Source: Pogona vitticeps (taxonomy: Eukaryota; Chordata; Lepidosauria; Squamata; Agamidae). Taken from it: a stretch of 64,000 bases of DNA. Positions 1-11,944 of the stretch are shown here, piece by piece (position 1 is the stretch's first letter; each line of letters opens with the position of its first letter). The stretch covers positions 22,997,764 through 23,061,763 of the forward strand of contig NC_135789.1 in the NCBI RefSeq assembly GCF_051106095.1, written 5' to 3'. The translations under genes and the position numbers were made by a program. The notes below the pieces were generated by a model. That model had not been told where the DNA came from, made no database searches, and saw only the letters and a list, made by a program, of their open reading frames with translations.

Positions 1-23
1 TGTAATTTACAAGAGGGTGGTGA

Positions 24-1276
24 TTGAGCCTTTCCCAGAAAAAAAAAATTGAGCTAGGAAGCTGTAACCGCCACATTATTCTACGTATTCCCCCAGGAAG
101 TCAATGCACTTGTGACATCTGTCCTGCAGCTTCTTAAGTCCCTGCAAATAAAATTCTTCCGACTGCTGGTGTGACCACTCGTTTGAAGCATTAGTTGCCT
201 CCAGAACAATCCCAAATCGTTGTCCCTTTAGGTGTTTTTTTTTTTAAAGTTTGGGGAACAGATAATCGTCAGAGGGAGCCAGATTGGGAGAATAGGGTGG
301 ATGGGGCATCCCTTGAAAGCCTTTAGGAGGTCAGTTTTGCCATTGTTTCACCTGCAGTGTGTGACGAGGCGTTGTCATGCAACAGGATGACACCTCTGGA
401 GAGCTTTCCTCGACGTTTTTCCTTAAGGTTTTGCCTCAACCGTCAAGAAAGCACAGTAATATTTTGCATTGGTGGTTGAACCCTGTTGGAGGTTGTCCAC
501 CAGCAAAACTCCCTTCTTATCCCAAAAAGCTGTGGCCATTTGCTTCTGCACCGACCTTTGCACTCGGAACTTCTTCGGCCTGGGGGAACCCCTGTGCCTC
601 CATTCCTTAGACTGTCCCTTCGTCTCAGCATCATAACAGTGGATCCATGTCTCATCACCAGTTGCCAGTTTGCCCAGAAACTGTTACTCATTTCTTGCCA
701 AATGTTCCAAAATAGCCACCGAGGACTTCACACGTTTCCTCTTTGGTTCGGTTGTCAAAAGTTTGGGGATCCACTTTGCAGCCAGCTTTCTCATTTCCAT
801 GTCGCTGTGGATAATGGCCCCGACTCTCTCACGTGACATTCTCAGATACTGTATACAGCAATACTTTTGGGTGATATTCGGGGGTCCTCCATGATCATGT
901 CATGGATGGCTGTCACATTTGCAGGCACAGAGACAGAAACAGGCCTTCCACTGGGCTTCTCACTTTCAACACCGAAACGGCCAACCCAACGTTTAGCTGT
1001 TGCATAGGAAGGGCCACTGTCACCCCTAGTTTGTGACATTTCATCATGGATCTGCTTTGCACCTTTCCCTTGGAGGAACAGGAACTTGATTATGCTCCTG
1101 TGCTCTTCCACACTGAACTTTTCTGGAGGTGCTGCCATGTTCACTTTGGACCCGAACATGACGGATATGTTAAAATCATAGGTAGTTGATTTTTGCACCA
1201 TTGAATACAGACAAATTGGCCAACACACACTGCAATTTATAGCTTCCTAGCTCAATTTCCTCTGGGAGAGGCTCAA
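24..1276 (-). mobile_element. Mariner (Tc1/mariner) DNA transposon, copy 1, inactive
   Basis: Inverted repeats of about 45 bp bound the element; both ends read inward as TTGAGCC...CCCAGA...TTGAGCTAGGAAGCT. A TA follows the right end, while the left TA is mutated. The transposase reads on the minus strand: an N-terminal helix-turn-helix region with KGAKQIHDEMSQTRGDSG and GRPVSVSVPANVTAIHDMI lies at about 870-1160, and a catalytic-core remnant toward 440-690. The frame is interrupted several times, so no active enzyme is expected. The motifs fit the mariner family; I cannot place the subfamily. Confidence 0.9.
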
Positions 1277-1862
1277 TACTTATCAGCACCCCCTGGTATG
1301 TTTCCCTTCTCTTCCCCACTCAGCGCCTCTCTGATCATCTCCTGGAAGGGTGACCTCATTGAAGAAGGCCGCCCGCCGTCTGGCCTTGATCCCTGTCTGT
1401 GCCACCCGGCCTCGTGGGGAGGTGAGCGGCCGGCCGTGGGTTTGTTTCCTGCTTGCTTTCTTTATTCATTTGGGCCAAAAAGGGAAAATGAATCAATCCA
1501 GGAAGATCGCAGAAGACAAAGCGTTGCAGAGGCCGGGTGTCGAGTTATTGAAAGCAGTGAAGCCCCCCCCCCCCCCACGGTCACCAGACAGCTGACTTGC
1601 CTCCTTGAAAAGGAGATACAGGAGAGAGAGAGAGAGAGAAGCACATTCGGAGCATGGATGCAACCAGCCAGGAAGTTCCCAGCCCATCCAGTCACTCCCG
1701 GATGGGGGTCCAAGCAAGCAGCCGGCTCAGCATCCAGCATGCTCCGGGGGTGTGTGTGTGTGAGGGGGGGGGGGAAAGGACATGAATTGGGATTTATTTT
1801 CAGCCACTAGGTTCTCCTGGTGGTCCATGGAATTTTATGTTGGCCATTGCTTCTCTGTGAGG

Positions 1863-1902
<40 letters not shown>

Positions 1903-2717
1903 CATTCAGCTCTAGTCGTTTCTAAAGGGCTGATGACGGCACAAGCATCACACCAACCACCTGTGGCACCTGATTTTAAAAAGAATGCAAACCGTGAAAA
2001 AGTTTTTCCAAACAAAGCTGCAGATTCCTTGAAAGACTCCATGAGGCTGAATGATGCAGACAGCACCCCTGCCTTTCCATCAGGCTTATCCCTTTCAATT
2101 GTTTTACTTTTTATTTTGGAGGAAAAACAGCTGGTTTTGGCTGAGAAGGTCCCCTTGGGTTTTCTCATGGTGCAGGGGAGGAGATTCTGCCCTGGTTTAT
2201 GAGTCTCCAGCACCCTGAGCCCTTTCCTGCATCATCTTGATGATATTAGCCAGAAGCTTGTTTAGTTATTTAAAATATTTTTAGCCCTCCGTTCTCCTTC
2301 AAAAAGAACCCCAGGTGCCTTACATCATTAAAAAGACAATCTTTAAAAGCTAAAAACAGTTGGAATAAAAAAAATATTTTAAAAAGAATTAAACGAGTAT
2401 TACATTAAAAAAACAGTAATAAAATCAATAGTAAAGCACATTTAAAACAGCCAGAGCACAACAATCATTTAAAAAAATCTAGTGAAAAACAAGGTTTTCA
2501 GGGCACATTACAGGGTGCAAAAGATAAAAAACAGATAAAAATGCACAGGCAGTCTCAATTTAAAAAATATGGCTTTAAAATCACCTTTTTCTACTCTTGC
2601 TTCATAGAGAAAAGGGCGCCTTAAAAGCTTTGTTGTGAAGTGCCAAAAAATTGAATGTCTGCAAGTTTTCATGTATGTGATAAAGTTTATACTGTATGAG
2701 CAGAATAATAAAGAACC
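1277..2717. other. Non-coding part of block A: AG/GT-bounded segment, GA repeats, LINE 3'-end remnant
   Basis: No convincing gene. A GC-rich segment at 1,324-1,421 is preceded by a pyrimidine tract ending in CCCACTCAG and followed by GGGGAG|GTGAGC, so it looks like an internal exon, but no frame matches a known protein. GA microsatellites at about 1,621-1,640 and 1,871-1,899 differ in length from copy 2. AT-rich sequence at about 2,250-2,540, with a phrase about a tract 'caggtgccttacat', resembles the 3' untranslated end of squamate L2/CR1-type LINEs read on the minus strand. Confidence 0.5.
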
Positions 2718-2960
2718 ATGTGCTGTCAAATGAATTCTAACTTATGTCGACCCTTTTCAGGGTTTTTTAACATAGGGAACACACAAAACTGGTTCACAAT
2801 TTCCTCTTTCTGGGGGTGCCCTTGGACTACGGTGCCGCTTGCCCCAGGCCACCCAGGCTAACTCTACTCATAGGAGGCACCGTGGAGATTCGAACTCCCA
2901 ACCAAATGTAAACCACGGAGCTATCCAACCAGCAGTGTATGAGTCTGCCCTGTTCAAAAA
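2718..2960 (-). mobile_element. tRNA-derived SINE with RTE-like 3' tail
   Basis: On the minus strand this reads as a tRNA-like head (GGTAGCTCCGTGGTTTA-type A box region, then GGGAGTTCGAATCTCC as B box), a body with GCCTGGGTGGCCT-like text, and an end resembling CATAAGTTAGAATTCATTTGACAGCACATG. That ending resembles RTE/BovB-type 3' tails, so such SINEs were probably copied by RTE enzymes. The same copy is at about 20,033-20,252. Related insertions lie at 25,254-25,498, 25,507-25,637 and 53,480-53,900. Confidence 0.65.
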
Positions 2961-3120
2961 TCTTAAAAGATCACAGAGCTGAAAAAGACCGCCATGCGGT
3001 GAGGGTTCGAGTTTAGGCTGCACATTCAATTTCAAGAAACTGGTAGATCTGTGTTGTTTCAAAGCAGGTGTGGGATTTATTGGGGCATTAAACAAGAAAC
3101 AAGTGCCTGGAACAGGATGG

Positions 3121-4539
3121 CAAGTCCTGTTGAGCTCTAGATGTGAGTCACATTTAGGCGTCCATCGGTAGAACTCCCAGAACAGGAAATTATGGAATTG
3201 GTACTGGTCTAAAAATCAGAATACCCAATTCCAATTCTCACTGGTCTGCTAATCATGAAAGCAGCCACCTTGTTCCTCTCCTGACTTAAGAGGCGATTCC
3301 ATCAGCACCAAAGTTCATCCTATGTTCATCCTTGACTCCCTTGGAAAGATGATGCACATGTCTGAATGTCAATGGTGGGGATTTGCTATGTTGCCAGTGT
3401 TGCTTTCTATACACCAAGACACACACAACTCCAGTGCCAAGAGGAAAAACAGGCACCATGAACTAGGAACCGTCATCCTCATCTTAGACCTGCAGAGCTG
3501 GAAGGGACCCTGTGGGGTCATCCAGTCCAGCCCCCGCCAAGGAAAGCCCAGTGGGGGAATCAAACTCCAAACCTCTGGTTCTGCAGCCAGATGCCTACAC
3601 CAGGGAGCTATCTAGACATTTGCTGCTATGGTTGACAGTAAAGGCAGTGGAGATGACCGATAGGATTCTGGTCACTATTTCAAATAGTTGTTATTTAATT
3701 AATTTATATACCTGCCAAATTCACAGAACTCCGGGAGATGCACAACGAGCAAACCCCACAACCTGCATGCAACACATGGCCGTCCAAAGAGGGCAGCGTT
3801 CTCTATTTACTGTGTGACTCCCCATGTGGTGTAGTGGGTAGAGTAGTGGCCTCTCAGGAGACTTGGGTTTTAATCCTTGCTCAGCCATGGAGGAGATACT
3901 GGGGGAGAGGAATGCATACAAACCACTCCTCAAATATCCCATACAGTCTGCTTTGAAATTGGTGGTGAAAGAGCCGTCCATCACAAAGCGAGTCACAAAG
4001 GAGATAGCATTCGATCAGGAATTGAAGACTGGCTCGGAAGGGAAGCAGGTGTGGAATTTCCTGGCGTGATCGCCAGAGGTCAGTAGCAGATGAAAGAAAA
4101 TGGGACGATGCACCCAAAGGAGAGTTGTGGGGGGGGGGGAGATCCTGTTGACCTGGGCAGCATCCTTAAAATCGACAGTACCAATGTTTGCTAAGCCTTC
4201 CTTTGCTCATGGAAAGGATCGGCTTTCAGCCAAAAGCTTTGCAATGAATTTTGAACGACAGCCTGTCAGAGGCAGCGATGGGGAAAGCGGCCCTGTTGGA
4301 TGACGAATCCCATCATCCCGTCACCAGCCTGGCTGTGTGGCCCTCCTCACAGCCATGCCCACGGTGCATGGCAGGATGTACAGGTTATCATCTCGCCTGT
4401 TGGAAATTTCATGGGGTCAACAAAGCATCTCCAAGGGTCTCAGATCTTGCCGACCTTCCATCCACAGGGAAGCAGCTGCAGGCCAGAAATTGGAAGAAGA
4501 CCGAGGCTCAGAAGGGGAGCCAGGAAGGAACTAGAAAAG
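3121..4539. other. Gene-free stretch with CR1 3' end and tRNA-type SINE pieces
   Basis: No gene is visible. Text at about 3,487-3,615 (GAGCTGGAAGGGACCCTG, then CATCCAGTCCAGCCCC) is the conserved 3' end of CR1 LINEs. At about 3,826-3,900 a tRNA-like head (TGGTGTAGTGGGTAGAG) belongs to the same SINE family as the palindrome at 54,575-54,776. The rest is unassigned unique-looking sequence. Confidence 0.5.
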
Positions 4540-6190
4540 AGCATGACCTGGGCCAGTTCTGGACACGATCGCTCCTGAACGCCCTCTCCGCCGCAGAGAC
4601 CGCCCGGCGCCCTGGTTTAATCAGGATCTTCGGGCGCTGAAGCGGGTCAGGAGACGGCTAGAGCGCAAGTGGAGAAAGGACCCGACGGATTTCAATTGGA
4701 TAGCTGTCAAGGTCGCTACTAACCTTTACCTTGCCAAGGTAAAAGCTGCCAGCAGATCATACCTCGCTAACCGGATAAGCGAGGCGTCCAATCAGCAGGC
4801 GGAACTATTCCGTATAGTATGCGACCTATCTGGAATTGGTCTGGGTGATGGGCTTCCCCCTAGTTTTTCGCCAGACCAATTTGCAGCATTTTTAAAATCA
4901 AAAGTGGAGGCCATCCGCCGGGACCTCTCTCCTTTTTTGAATATAGTGAGTCGAGCAGAGATGTCCAGTGCTCCGTCCTGCCCGGTGACACTTGACTCTT
5001 TTCAGCCTGTCACACCTGACTCTGTGGCCAGGGCGCTGGATCGCTGCCGTGCCACCACCTCCTCCTTGGACCCTTGCCCGGCCTGGCTAATCAAAGCAGC
5101 CAGGCCTTTAACAACGGAATGGGCCACGGTAATAATTAATGGGTCTCTCCTTGAGGGCAGATTCCCATCTGCCCTCAAGGAGACACTCATTAGGCCCGTT
5201 AGGAAGAAACCTAGTTTGGCGGCGGACGAGATTGGTAATTATAGACCCGTCGCCAATGTTTCTTTCCTAAGCAAGGTGGTGGAGAGGGTGGTGGCCGATC
5301 TGCTTCAAGTGCTCCTGGATGAAACAGATGCCCTGGATCCATTTCAGTTGGGCTTCAGGCCATGCCATGGTACAGAAACGGCATTGGTCGCCCTGTGCGA
5401 TGACCTACTGAGGGAGGCCGACAGGGGCAAAGTGTCTCTGTTGGTTCTCCTAGACATCTCAGCGGCCTTTGATACCATTGACCACGGTATCCTCCTGGGG
5501 AGGCTCTCCGAGTTGGGAATAGGTGGCCTGGCATTGGCCTGGCTCCGTTCCTTCTTGGAGGACTGTCCCCAGAGAGTGCAGCTTGGGGAGAGGGTCTCGG
5601 CCCCGTGGAGCCTCAATTGTGGGGTTCCACAGGGGTCGATTATCTCCCCAATGCTATTTAAAATCTACATGAGGCCCCTGGGTGGGGTCATCAGGGGATG
5701 TGGAGCCCTGTGCCATCAGTATGCGGATGACACTCAGCTCTACATCTCCTTTTTGCCAACCGCAGGAGATGCCGTTCTGTGCCTTCAGCGCTGCCTGGAG
5801 GCTGTACTGCAATGGATGCAGGAGAACGGGCTGAGGGTGGGAGGTACTGAGGGTGGGAGTCCCCACAGTGGGGGGTTTGGGAAACTCCCTCTCTTTTGGG
5901 GGGGTGACCCTCCCTGCCAAGGATGGGGCCGCAGTTTGAGGATCCATCTGGACCCGGCACTCACTATGGAATCCCAGGTGGCGTCCGTGGTCCGAACCAC
6001 CTTTTTTCATCTCAGGCGGATAGCCCAGCTGCAGCCCTACCTAGATGTGGGGGCGCTCACCACCTTGGTGCATGCGCTCTTAATATCAATATTAGACCAC
6101 TGCAATGCGCTCTACGTGGGGCTTCCTTTGAGGCTGCTGCGGAAACTACAGGTGGTGCAGAATGCGGCGGCCAGATTACTCAGTGGAGTG
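4540..6190 (+). mobile_element. L2-clade LINE, internal reverse-transcriptase fragment
   Basis: A frame open from 4,904 to 6,256 encodes most of an L2-type reverse transcriptase. Visible motifs are NYRPVANVSFLSKVVE, GFRPCHGTETALV, DISAAFDTIDHGILL (palm aspartate), GVPQGSIISPMLF and YADDTQLY (catalytic YADD), followed by the thumb and C-terminal text LVHALLISILDHCNALYVG. Linker sequence upstream (4,560-4,900) is also recognisable. Near residues 305-345 the normal order after QENGLR is replaced by a short rearranged stretch, so there is an internal deletion or frame change. Both the endonuclease and the 3' UTR are absent. The element is a dead fragment of fairly low age. Confidence 0.9.
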
Positions 6191-8364
6191 AGAAAATTCC
6201 AACATATCTTATATGTCCTGTGTTTTGCAGTGAGGAAATGGACATCAAATGGGTAGCTTAGTGGCTTAGCCATCTGGCTATGGAGCCTGAAGGTTGAGAG
6301 TTTGATTCCCCATTATGCCTCCTTCACAGGAGCTGGACTCGATCCATAGCATCCCTTCCAGCTCTGCAGTTCTAAGATGATGATGATGATGATGAAACTG
6401 CTGACACAAAAGGAGAAGGTGAGCAACAGCTGAATGGAGGCCTAGATCTTCTCTCCAGGACACACCAGCTACTAAGGCTTTAAGGAGGGCTAAGACCATT
6501 CTCCACTAGCCATTTTGAGGATCTGTTGGGAAAAGTGAAAGAACTGAATAATCACTGCTACCTAAGATACACGTACTTTAATTTTCTTTTCCCTTCCCTT
6601 TCTTCCCTAGCTTCACAAGCCACCTCGGGTACTCTTGAGGAGAAAGGCATGGTACAGACATTTTAAATACATCTTCATCTTCTTCTTCTGGTTGCTGCAC
6701 AAGGGTGGAGGGTGGGGGTTTCCACTTAACCGGGGCTTATTTTTTGGGGGGTAGGGCTTATATTACGAGCACCCTGAAAAATCATACTGGGGCTTATTTT
6801 CAGGTTAGGTCGAATTTTAGGGAAACGGTATCACCCGTCATTTTCAGCATCCATGGGGCAGGTGGGGATTGAAACCAATCCCCAGTGGATATAGGGGTCC
6901 TGCTGCATTGTAAGAGTTTGTCCTTTTTTAGCTTCATATTGTTTCTTCTACCACATAAGTTGCCTTGAGCCCTCTTGAGGACAAAGGCAGGGTGTAAATA
7001 TTTTAAATAAAGAAGCAATAAACAAACAATAGTCCCGGATAAGTATGCCATGATTATTTCTTTGTGAGGGTATAAATCCCAAGACCAAATCCAGAACATG
7101 CTATATACCCCACCTCTGTAACAACCCTTTCACCCATCCCAAGATGTCATCAGGAGATTTTTAAAAAATACTTGCAATATAAAAAGTGTTTATTCCATAT
7201 ACAGAAGATCTTCCCCACATACAAACATGAAAAAAAAATTATCTGAATCATCATAACAGGCAAAGAAAATAATCAACAAATATACAACTATCTGGGCAAC
7301 CTTTTGTTGTTGCTACAAAATGCAGATTTAGGAATCAACAGCACCAAAGAAAGAAGAGGTTGCATCTGCACTATATATGTAAAGAGCACCTTGGTCCCGC
7401 CTTGACTGTCATGGGTCCAACTTCAAGGGTTCTGCTAGCTTCCTATGAGAAGGCTATTGGCAAAGAATCTTAAGGCTGCCACCAACCTACGAACCCTAGG
7501 ACTCCATAGGACCGTTTGACAGGTTTTGGCAACCTGAAGAAATTGTTGAATGCAATTCTATAAGTAATATCTGCTGGACTGCTGTGTATGACCGAGGACT
7601 GTATGACCAAGAGTAAAGCTGTGTATATATGAAAATTACTGTAAATAATACAAGTTATACTTCTGACAACACTACAAGTGGCCTGCTGTGTTCATCTCAG
7701 GGAAGTTTGTCTACCAATAGCGCCCCCTGGTGTACCCTGGAAACGCCGCACCTCTGTCACCGTTAAAGTGCTGTCAAACCGGTATCCTTACGTAGAGCAG
7801 AGACACTTCCGATAACTCACATGGAACCTTGAGAACTTGAGGTTTAATTTCTGAAAAGGTTTCTAGACCTCATGATTACAGGCCAAGGACTCGTGACCAG
7901 TTTCCCCCAGGGGATCAAGCAGATGAAGACGTTTAAGGAGAAGGTGTCTCCTTAACTCCCATATTACAGAATTTCAGGCGCACTCCCCCCCCCCACTGCA
8001 ATTTGAGACTGAGACACACACACCCTGAAATTTGGGGCTGAGGCACCCTTCCATTACAGCCCCATAAGCTGCCCCGACCCTGGATACAACACATCACGAG
8101 TTAGCACAAACCAGCAAACACACAATGCAAATAATATCTGGAACAGATCCTTTTCATAGAGGCTGAGGTTGATGGCTTTAGAGTAGTGCTCCCGAAAGCT
8201 TTCTTCTCCAGATGTTCTTGGACTACAATGCCCAGAAATCCTGGCCAGCCCAGCTAAGGAGGGAGGCTTCTAGGAGTTGCAGTCCAGGAACACCTGGGGG
8301 TCCCCCACAATCAGGAAGCACCATTCATGTTCAAAGACCATGAAGAACATCATTTCTGGAACCG
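6191..8364. other. Gene-free stretch with SINE, LINE-tail and hAT-like pieces
   Basis: At 6,257-6,395 a tRNA-like SINE ends in CAGCTCTGCAGTTCTAAG followed by GAT repeats. At about 6,725-6,830 there is a GGGGCTTATTTT-type repeat common in squamate genomes. At about 6,945-7,020 a LINE 3' end (TTGCCTTGAGCCCTCTTGAGG, then AAATATTTTAAATAAA) is seen. At about 8,190-8,300 a degenerate member of the hAT MITE family of 34,208-34,343 occurs (CAGATGTTCTTGGACTACAA). Otherwise nothing could be assigned. Confidence 0.5.
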
Positions 8365-10138
8365 TCACACCCAGGATTCCTCGTCCTCTGACACTCCAGC
8401 TCCCTTCTCGGCCGTGGTCCTCTCCTCACAGTGTGTGGAAGAGACCTCATTTTGCCCTTCAGCGCTAGAGTTCGAAGTTTCCTTTTCTCTCGGCTTAGCC
8501 AGGCTCTTGGGGGGAGGTTTAGGCTGGCTTTTGAGGCTGGAGGTCCTTCGGAGATGCCTGTAGGCCACCGGGGTAGGGATCTTTGAAGGCTTCTTCTCTG
8601 GCCGGTGGTCTCTGCGCGGTCGAATCTTAGGACGCAGCTTGAGCTTGTAAATGGACGGAACGCGCTCTGGTTTCTTCAGCGACCGCCTGGGTTTACTTGG
8701 GAGCAGTTCCACGCTTTCTAGAGTGGCAAAACTCTCTGCGGAACTGGTGGCCGTACTCAACGTGGCTTGAGTGGCATCACCATTTGGTTCGCCTTCATCC
8801 ATCGAAGGAGACGGCTTGTCCTCTCCTGTTTGGGGGGACCCTTGCTTCTCCTCACGAGGAGGGTCTCTTTCCAGAACCTTTTTTGGCATGGATTTTCCAC
8901 CCTCCAGAGAGGAACTCGGTGTGGGCAGAAGTCCTTCCCTCCCCACGTGGTCCTGGTGGAGGGCCATGGAGAGCTCTCGAATGACAGCCTCATAGCATGA
9001 TCCTGCAGGGTGCCATTTTGTCTCGCTTTCAGGGACATAGACACCACTCCGAGGGACACCTTCCCTGTAATCCAAGACCTTTGTGGCGTTTGACCAAAAG
9101 GGGAGGGATGGTGTAGACAACCTTCGGTCATTACAGTCTAAGGCAGCCGTGCCTCTTCGTGAGTCACGGTCCATTCTAAACCCTCTCAACTGGCTCTCTT
9201 TGGAAAGGTGGTTCTCATCCTCGCCGTCTTCCAACTCCTTGATGTTGGCCATGATTTCTTCCTCCAGACTCCTATACAGAGCCTGTTCTTCAGCCATGTT
9301 AATAGGCAACGGAGTGTAGACACGTTCCTTCTCTACTGGAGGCTCCTTGATATCTCCATGGCCGCTTTGATCATTCTCACAAGGGCTATGCGGAGCACCT
9401 CTTTGATCAAAGTTTATCTGCACATTCTTCCTTTGATGTTCTAGGTTTACCTGGTTGAGTCCAACCCAGGATCTCTCAGGAAATCCATTGCTTGCCTTTT
9501 CCTCTTCCTTCTGAGGACTAGCCCCACCCTTGAGCACCCCAACTTGGGTCATAAGGCCCCCTCCATTTCTCGCTTTGTAGTTTTTGCTGGGGGTGGGAGG
9601 CCTGGAGAACGTCAGCCTGACCTTGGCTGAACCCTTTGCACTGCTCTCCTCTTTTTGAACAGAGTGCATCTGTTTCACTGGGGAAAAAGATCTCCCTGCT
9701 TTGGGGGCCTTTCTCAATCCCTCAGTAGGAACCCCTTCTTGATGGGCCACTGAGCTGTGGCCACTGGTTGGGACCTCACGAGTCTGCTGAACATTAGAAT
9801 GAGTTGGAGTCGATGGACGGAGCTTTAGCATCTGCTGGAATCCAGAGGCCAGAGATGCCCCGGCCTTTTGGCCAGGAGTTCCAGGGGACGTGGCCTCCTC
9901 TGTTTTTTTAATCTGAGAAGCAGCCGTCATCTGGGGACTCCTTGCCGTTCTCCCAGGTCGTAGCTCTGGGACGCCTTTTGAGCCGAGCAAGTGGTTCTCC
10001 ACGTTTCCATTCTGCTCGGAGGAGAAGGACCCACAGAACATCCCTCTTCTACTCTGTGTCAAGAAGGTCTGCTTGGATCCAGGCCTGTCGTCGGCAGCTG
10101 AAGACCTCCTCAAGGGAGTCGCCGACTGTTCCTTCCCC
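8365..10138 (-). CDS. GAS2L2: Long last exon of a GAS2-like protein, probably GAS2L2
   Basis: A single minus-strand frame of 590 codons begins at an acceptor (CTTTCCGTTTCAG|GGGG) and ends with ...EDEESWV and a stop. It is proline-, serine- and charge-rich, as expected for a disordered tail. Near the C-terminus a basic stretch (KLRPKIRPRRDHRPEKKP) leads into SKIPTPVAYRHL; S-K-I-P fits the SxIP motif that binds EB proteins at microtubule plus ends. From memory, GAS2L2 has a long final exon, a basic SxIP-bearing tail and a role in orienting motile cilia. The calponin-homology and GAR domains should lie on upstream exons, but none is recognised between here and segment B or further right. GAS2L1 is the main alternative. 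The exon itself is well supported; the name rests on the tail alone. Confidence 0.65.
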
Positions 10139-11336
10139 CTGAAACGGAAAGAAGAAGTGAGCATGAAAACACAAACACACAACAAATCCCGCAGAACAAC
10201 AGCCTTGGTTTACACAAACCTGTTCTTCCCCAGCCTGGTGTCCTCTTCGCCTATTGGAATGCCACTCCCATTATCCACACAGCCAGCATGGTTAATGGGA
10301 GCTGCAGTCCAACATAAAGGCACCAGAATTGAGAAGGTGGATTTAACCCAGGGTCCCTGATAGGACAGAAAGCTTTCTTGCAATGATCAGGATTGAATTT
10401 ATTTGGGGTTTTGATGTCCCATCACATGAGCAGGGGGGTTGGACTCGATGGCCTCATAGGACTTTTCCAATTCAATTATTCTATGATTTTAGGCTTGCTC
10501 TGACTTGACATGGAGTCATCACTTGCCCCATGAAAGCACAGCATCTTTGACCTTGGGACATCTCTTTTGGGAAGACTTAAACCGGTAGCTCTGGTTGAGT
10601 AAGGGATTACCATACTTGCGAAGGCTGTCGACTAGGTGGAACATGTTCAGAAGAGGATGATTTGAAGGAGTAAAACTAGCCTTATGAGGACCAGTCAAGG
10701 GAAGAGAAGATGTAGAGATGCAGACATAGTCATCTTTAAATATCTGGAGGGAGCAAGCTGCTCCCGAGAGCAGGACAGGAACCAATGATTTCAACTGACA
10801 AGAAGGGAGATTTGGACTAAACATTAGGAGGAAATTCCTGGCAGTAGAAGCTGGTTGATAGTGGAATGGGCTGCCGTGCAAGGTGGTCGACCCTCCTCCA
10901 TTGAAGAGTTTGCAACCAACCTCTCCAAGATGTTTTAACCTTCTGGATGTCCCGCAGCAGTCAGACGTTGGATCCGATGGAGAACTGGATCTTGTCCAAC
11001 CCTAGAGTTCCATGATTCAATGCAAGGGGCTCCATGCATCTTGAACATTAAGTTGAGAGAACCCCAGCTGGTGCAGGATGAAACTCAAAGTCCATCTGGT
11101 CAACCCAGCAGAGAAGCTCATAAGCCAAGAATGAACCGCCTTCCATGCTTGTTGTTCCCAATTGCTGACATCCAGAGGGTGCCACATCCAAAACAAACCT
11201 GTCAATTTTTGGCCCCCAGATATTCGTGTGGAGTAGTGTTTACAGCCTTGGGCTACCACTTTGGAGAGCTGGGTTCTAATCTGGGTTCTAGAATTATTTT
11301 CTGCTCACCTGGGTTCAGAGGGATCTCGGAGGTTGC
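10139..11336. other. Intron or intergenic sequence with CR1 3' ends
   Basis: No exon is recognised. Text at 10,437-10,492 (GGGTTGGACTCGATGGCCTC, then ATTCTATGAT) is a CR1 3' terminus with its typical ATTCTATG end. A longer CR1 3' piece lies at about 10,640-11,025 (GGACTAAACATTAGGAGGAA, TGGAATGGGCTGCC). The upstream exons expected for the GAS2L2-like gene are not visible here. Confidence 0.6.
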
Positions 11337-11400
11337 ACTGGCCCTCTGCCCCCCCCAACCGGGGTTGAGCGCTCCGACCCCCTCCCCTTCCTCACCTGTT

Positions 11401-11504
11401 TTACGAGGGGCTCCAATCCATGGGCTCCTCCTCATCATAGATGGAAGGAGCCCAATCCATAGCCTCCTCGTCCTCCGTGGACGGGCTCCACTCCATTTCT
11501 TCAG
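11401..11504 (-). CDS. Unrecognised B-block gene, copy 1, exon 3 (acidic M-[E/D]-W tail)
   Basis: Acceptor TTTCTCTGACAG precedes the exon. With the G left from exon 2 it encodes 34 residues and a stop. The tail holds three spaced motifs, MEWSPS, MDWAPS and MDWSPS, separated by runs of D and E. The frame continues exactly from exon 2. Main description is under exon 1 (15,704-16,068). Confidence 0.6.
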
Positions 11505-11944
11505 CTGTCAGAGAAAGAAGTGTACACATTCTATCAGTGGAAACTTGACTGGATAACTGAACGCCCTATGGCGATCGTTTGGGTCCATGGCATCCTTCCA
11601 CCCCCATTCCAGGCTCCCAGGATTGGGACCGTGGATCACGAGGGGCCCAATGAGTATTCCCACTCAGGCACCGACACACACATGTGTGCCCCCTCCACCC
11701 CCGCCTGTGGGGCAGCCAAAGGCAGGGAAGGTCCCAGACCAAGCCTCTAGGGCGCCCCACAGTCCTCCCCTCTGGAATGACAGGGCCGGGAGCCCAGAGC
11801 CTTTCAGGGCACCCATCCCGGTTGGGCAGGGAACCCACCAAGGCAGGGCCCGAGGAGGCACCCGCCGGGAGACCCACTGCCTCCACCTGCCCCACAGCCC
11901 AGGTGGAGGGAGACCACCCCTGACTACCCTGCCCAAGGCCGTAC

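Larger units (their letters stand above)
1..3120. repeat. Segmental duplication block A, copy 1
   Basis: This stretch recurs almost unchanged (about 98% by eye) at 17,384-20,434. It holds a mariner transposon, a GA-rich stretch, a LINE 3'-end remnant and a tRNA-type SINE in the same order. Similarity stops abruptly after the shared sequence GGATGGCAAGTCCT, near 3,123 here and 20,438 in the other copy, which marks a duplication breakpoint. The window opens inside the block, so segment B, which precedes A at the other two sites, probably lies just to the left. A third, shortened relative is at 36,405-37,490. Confidence 0.9.
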
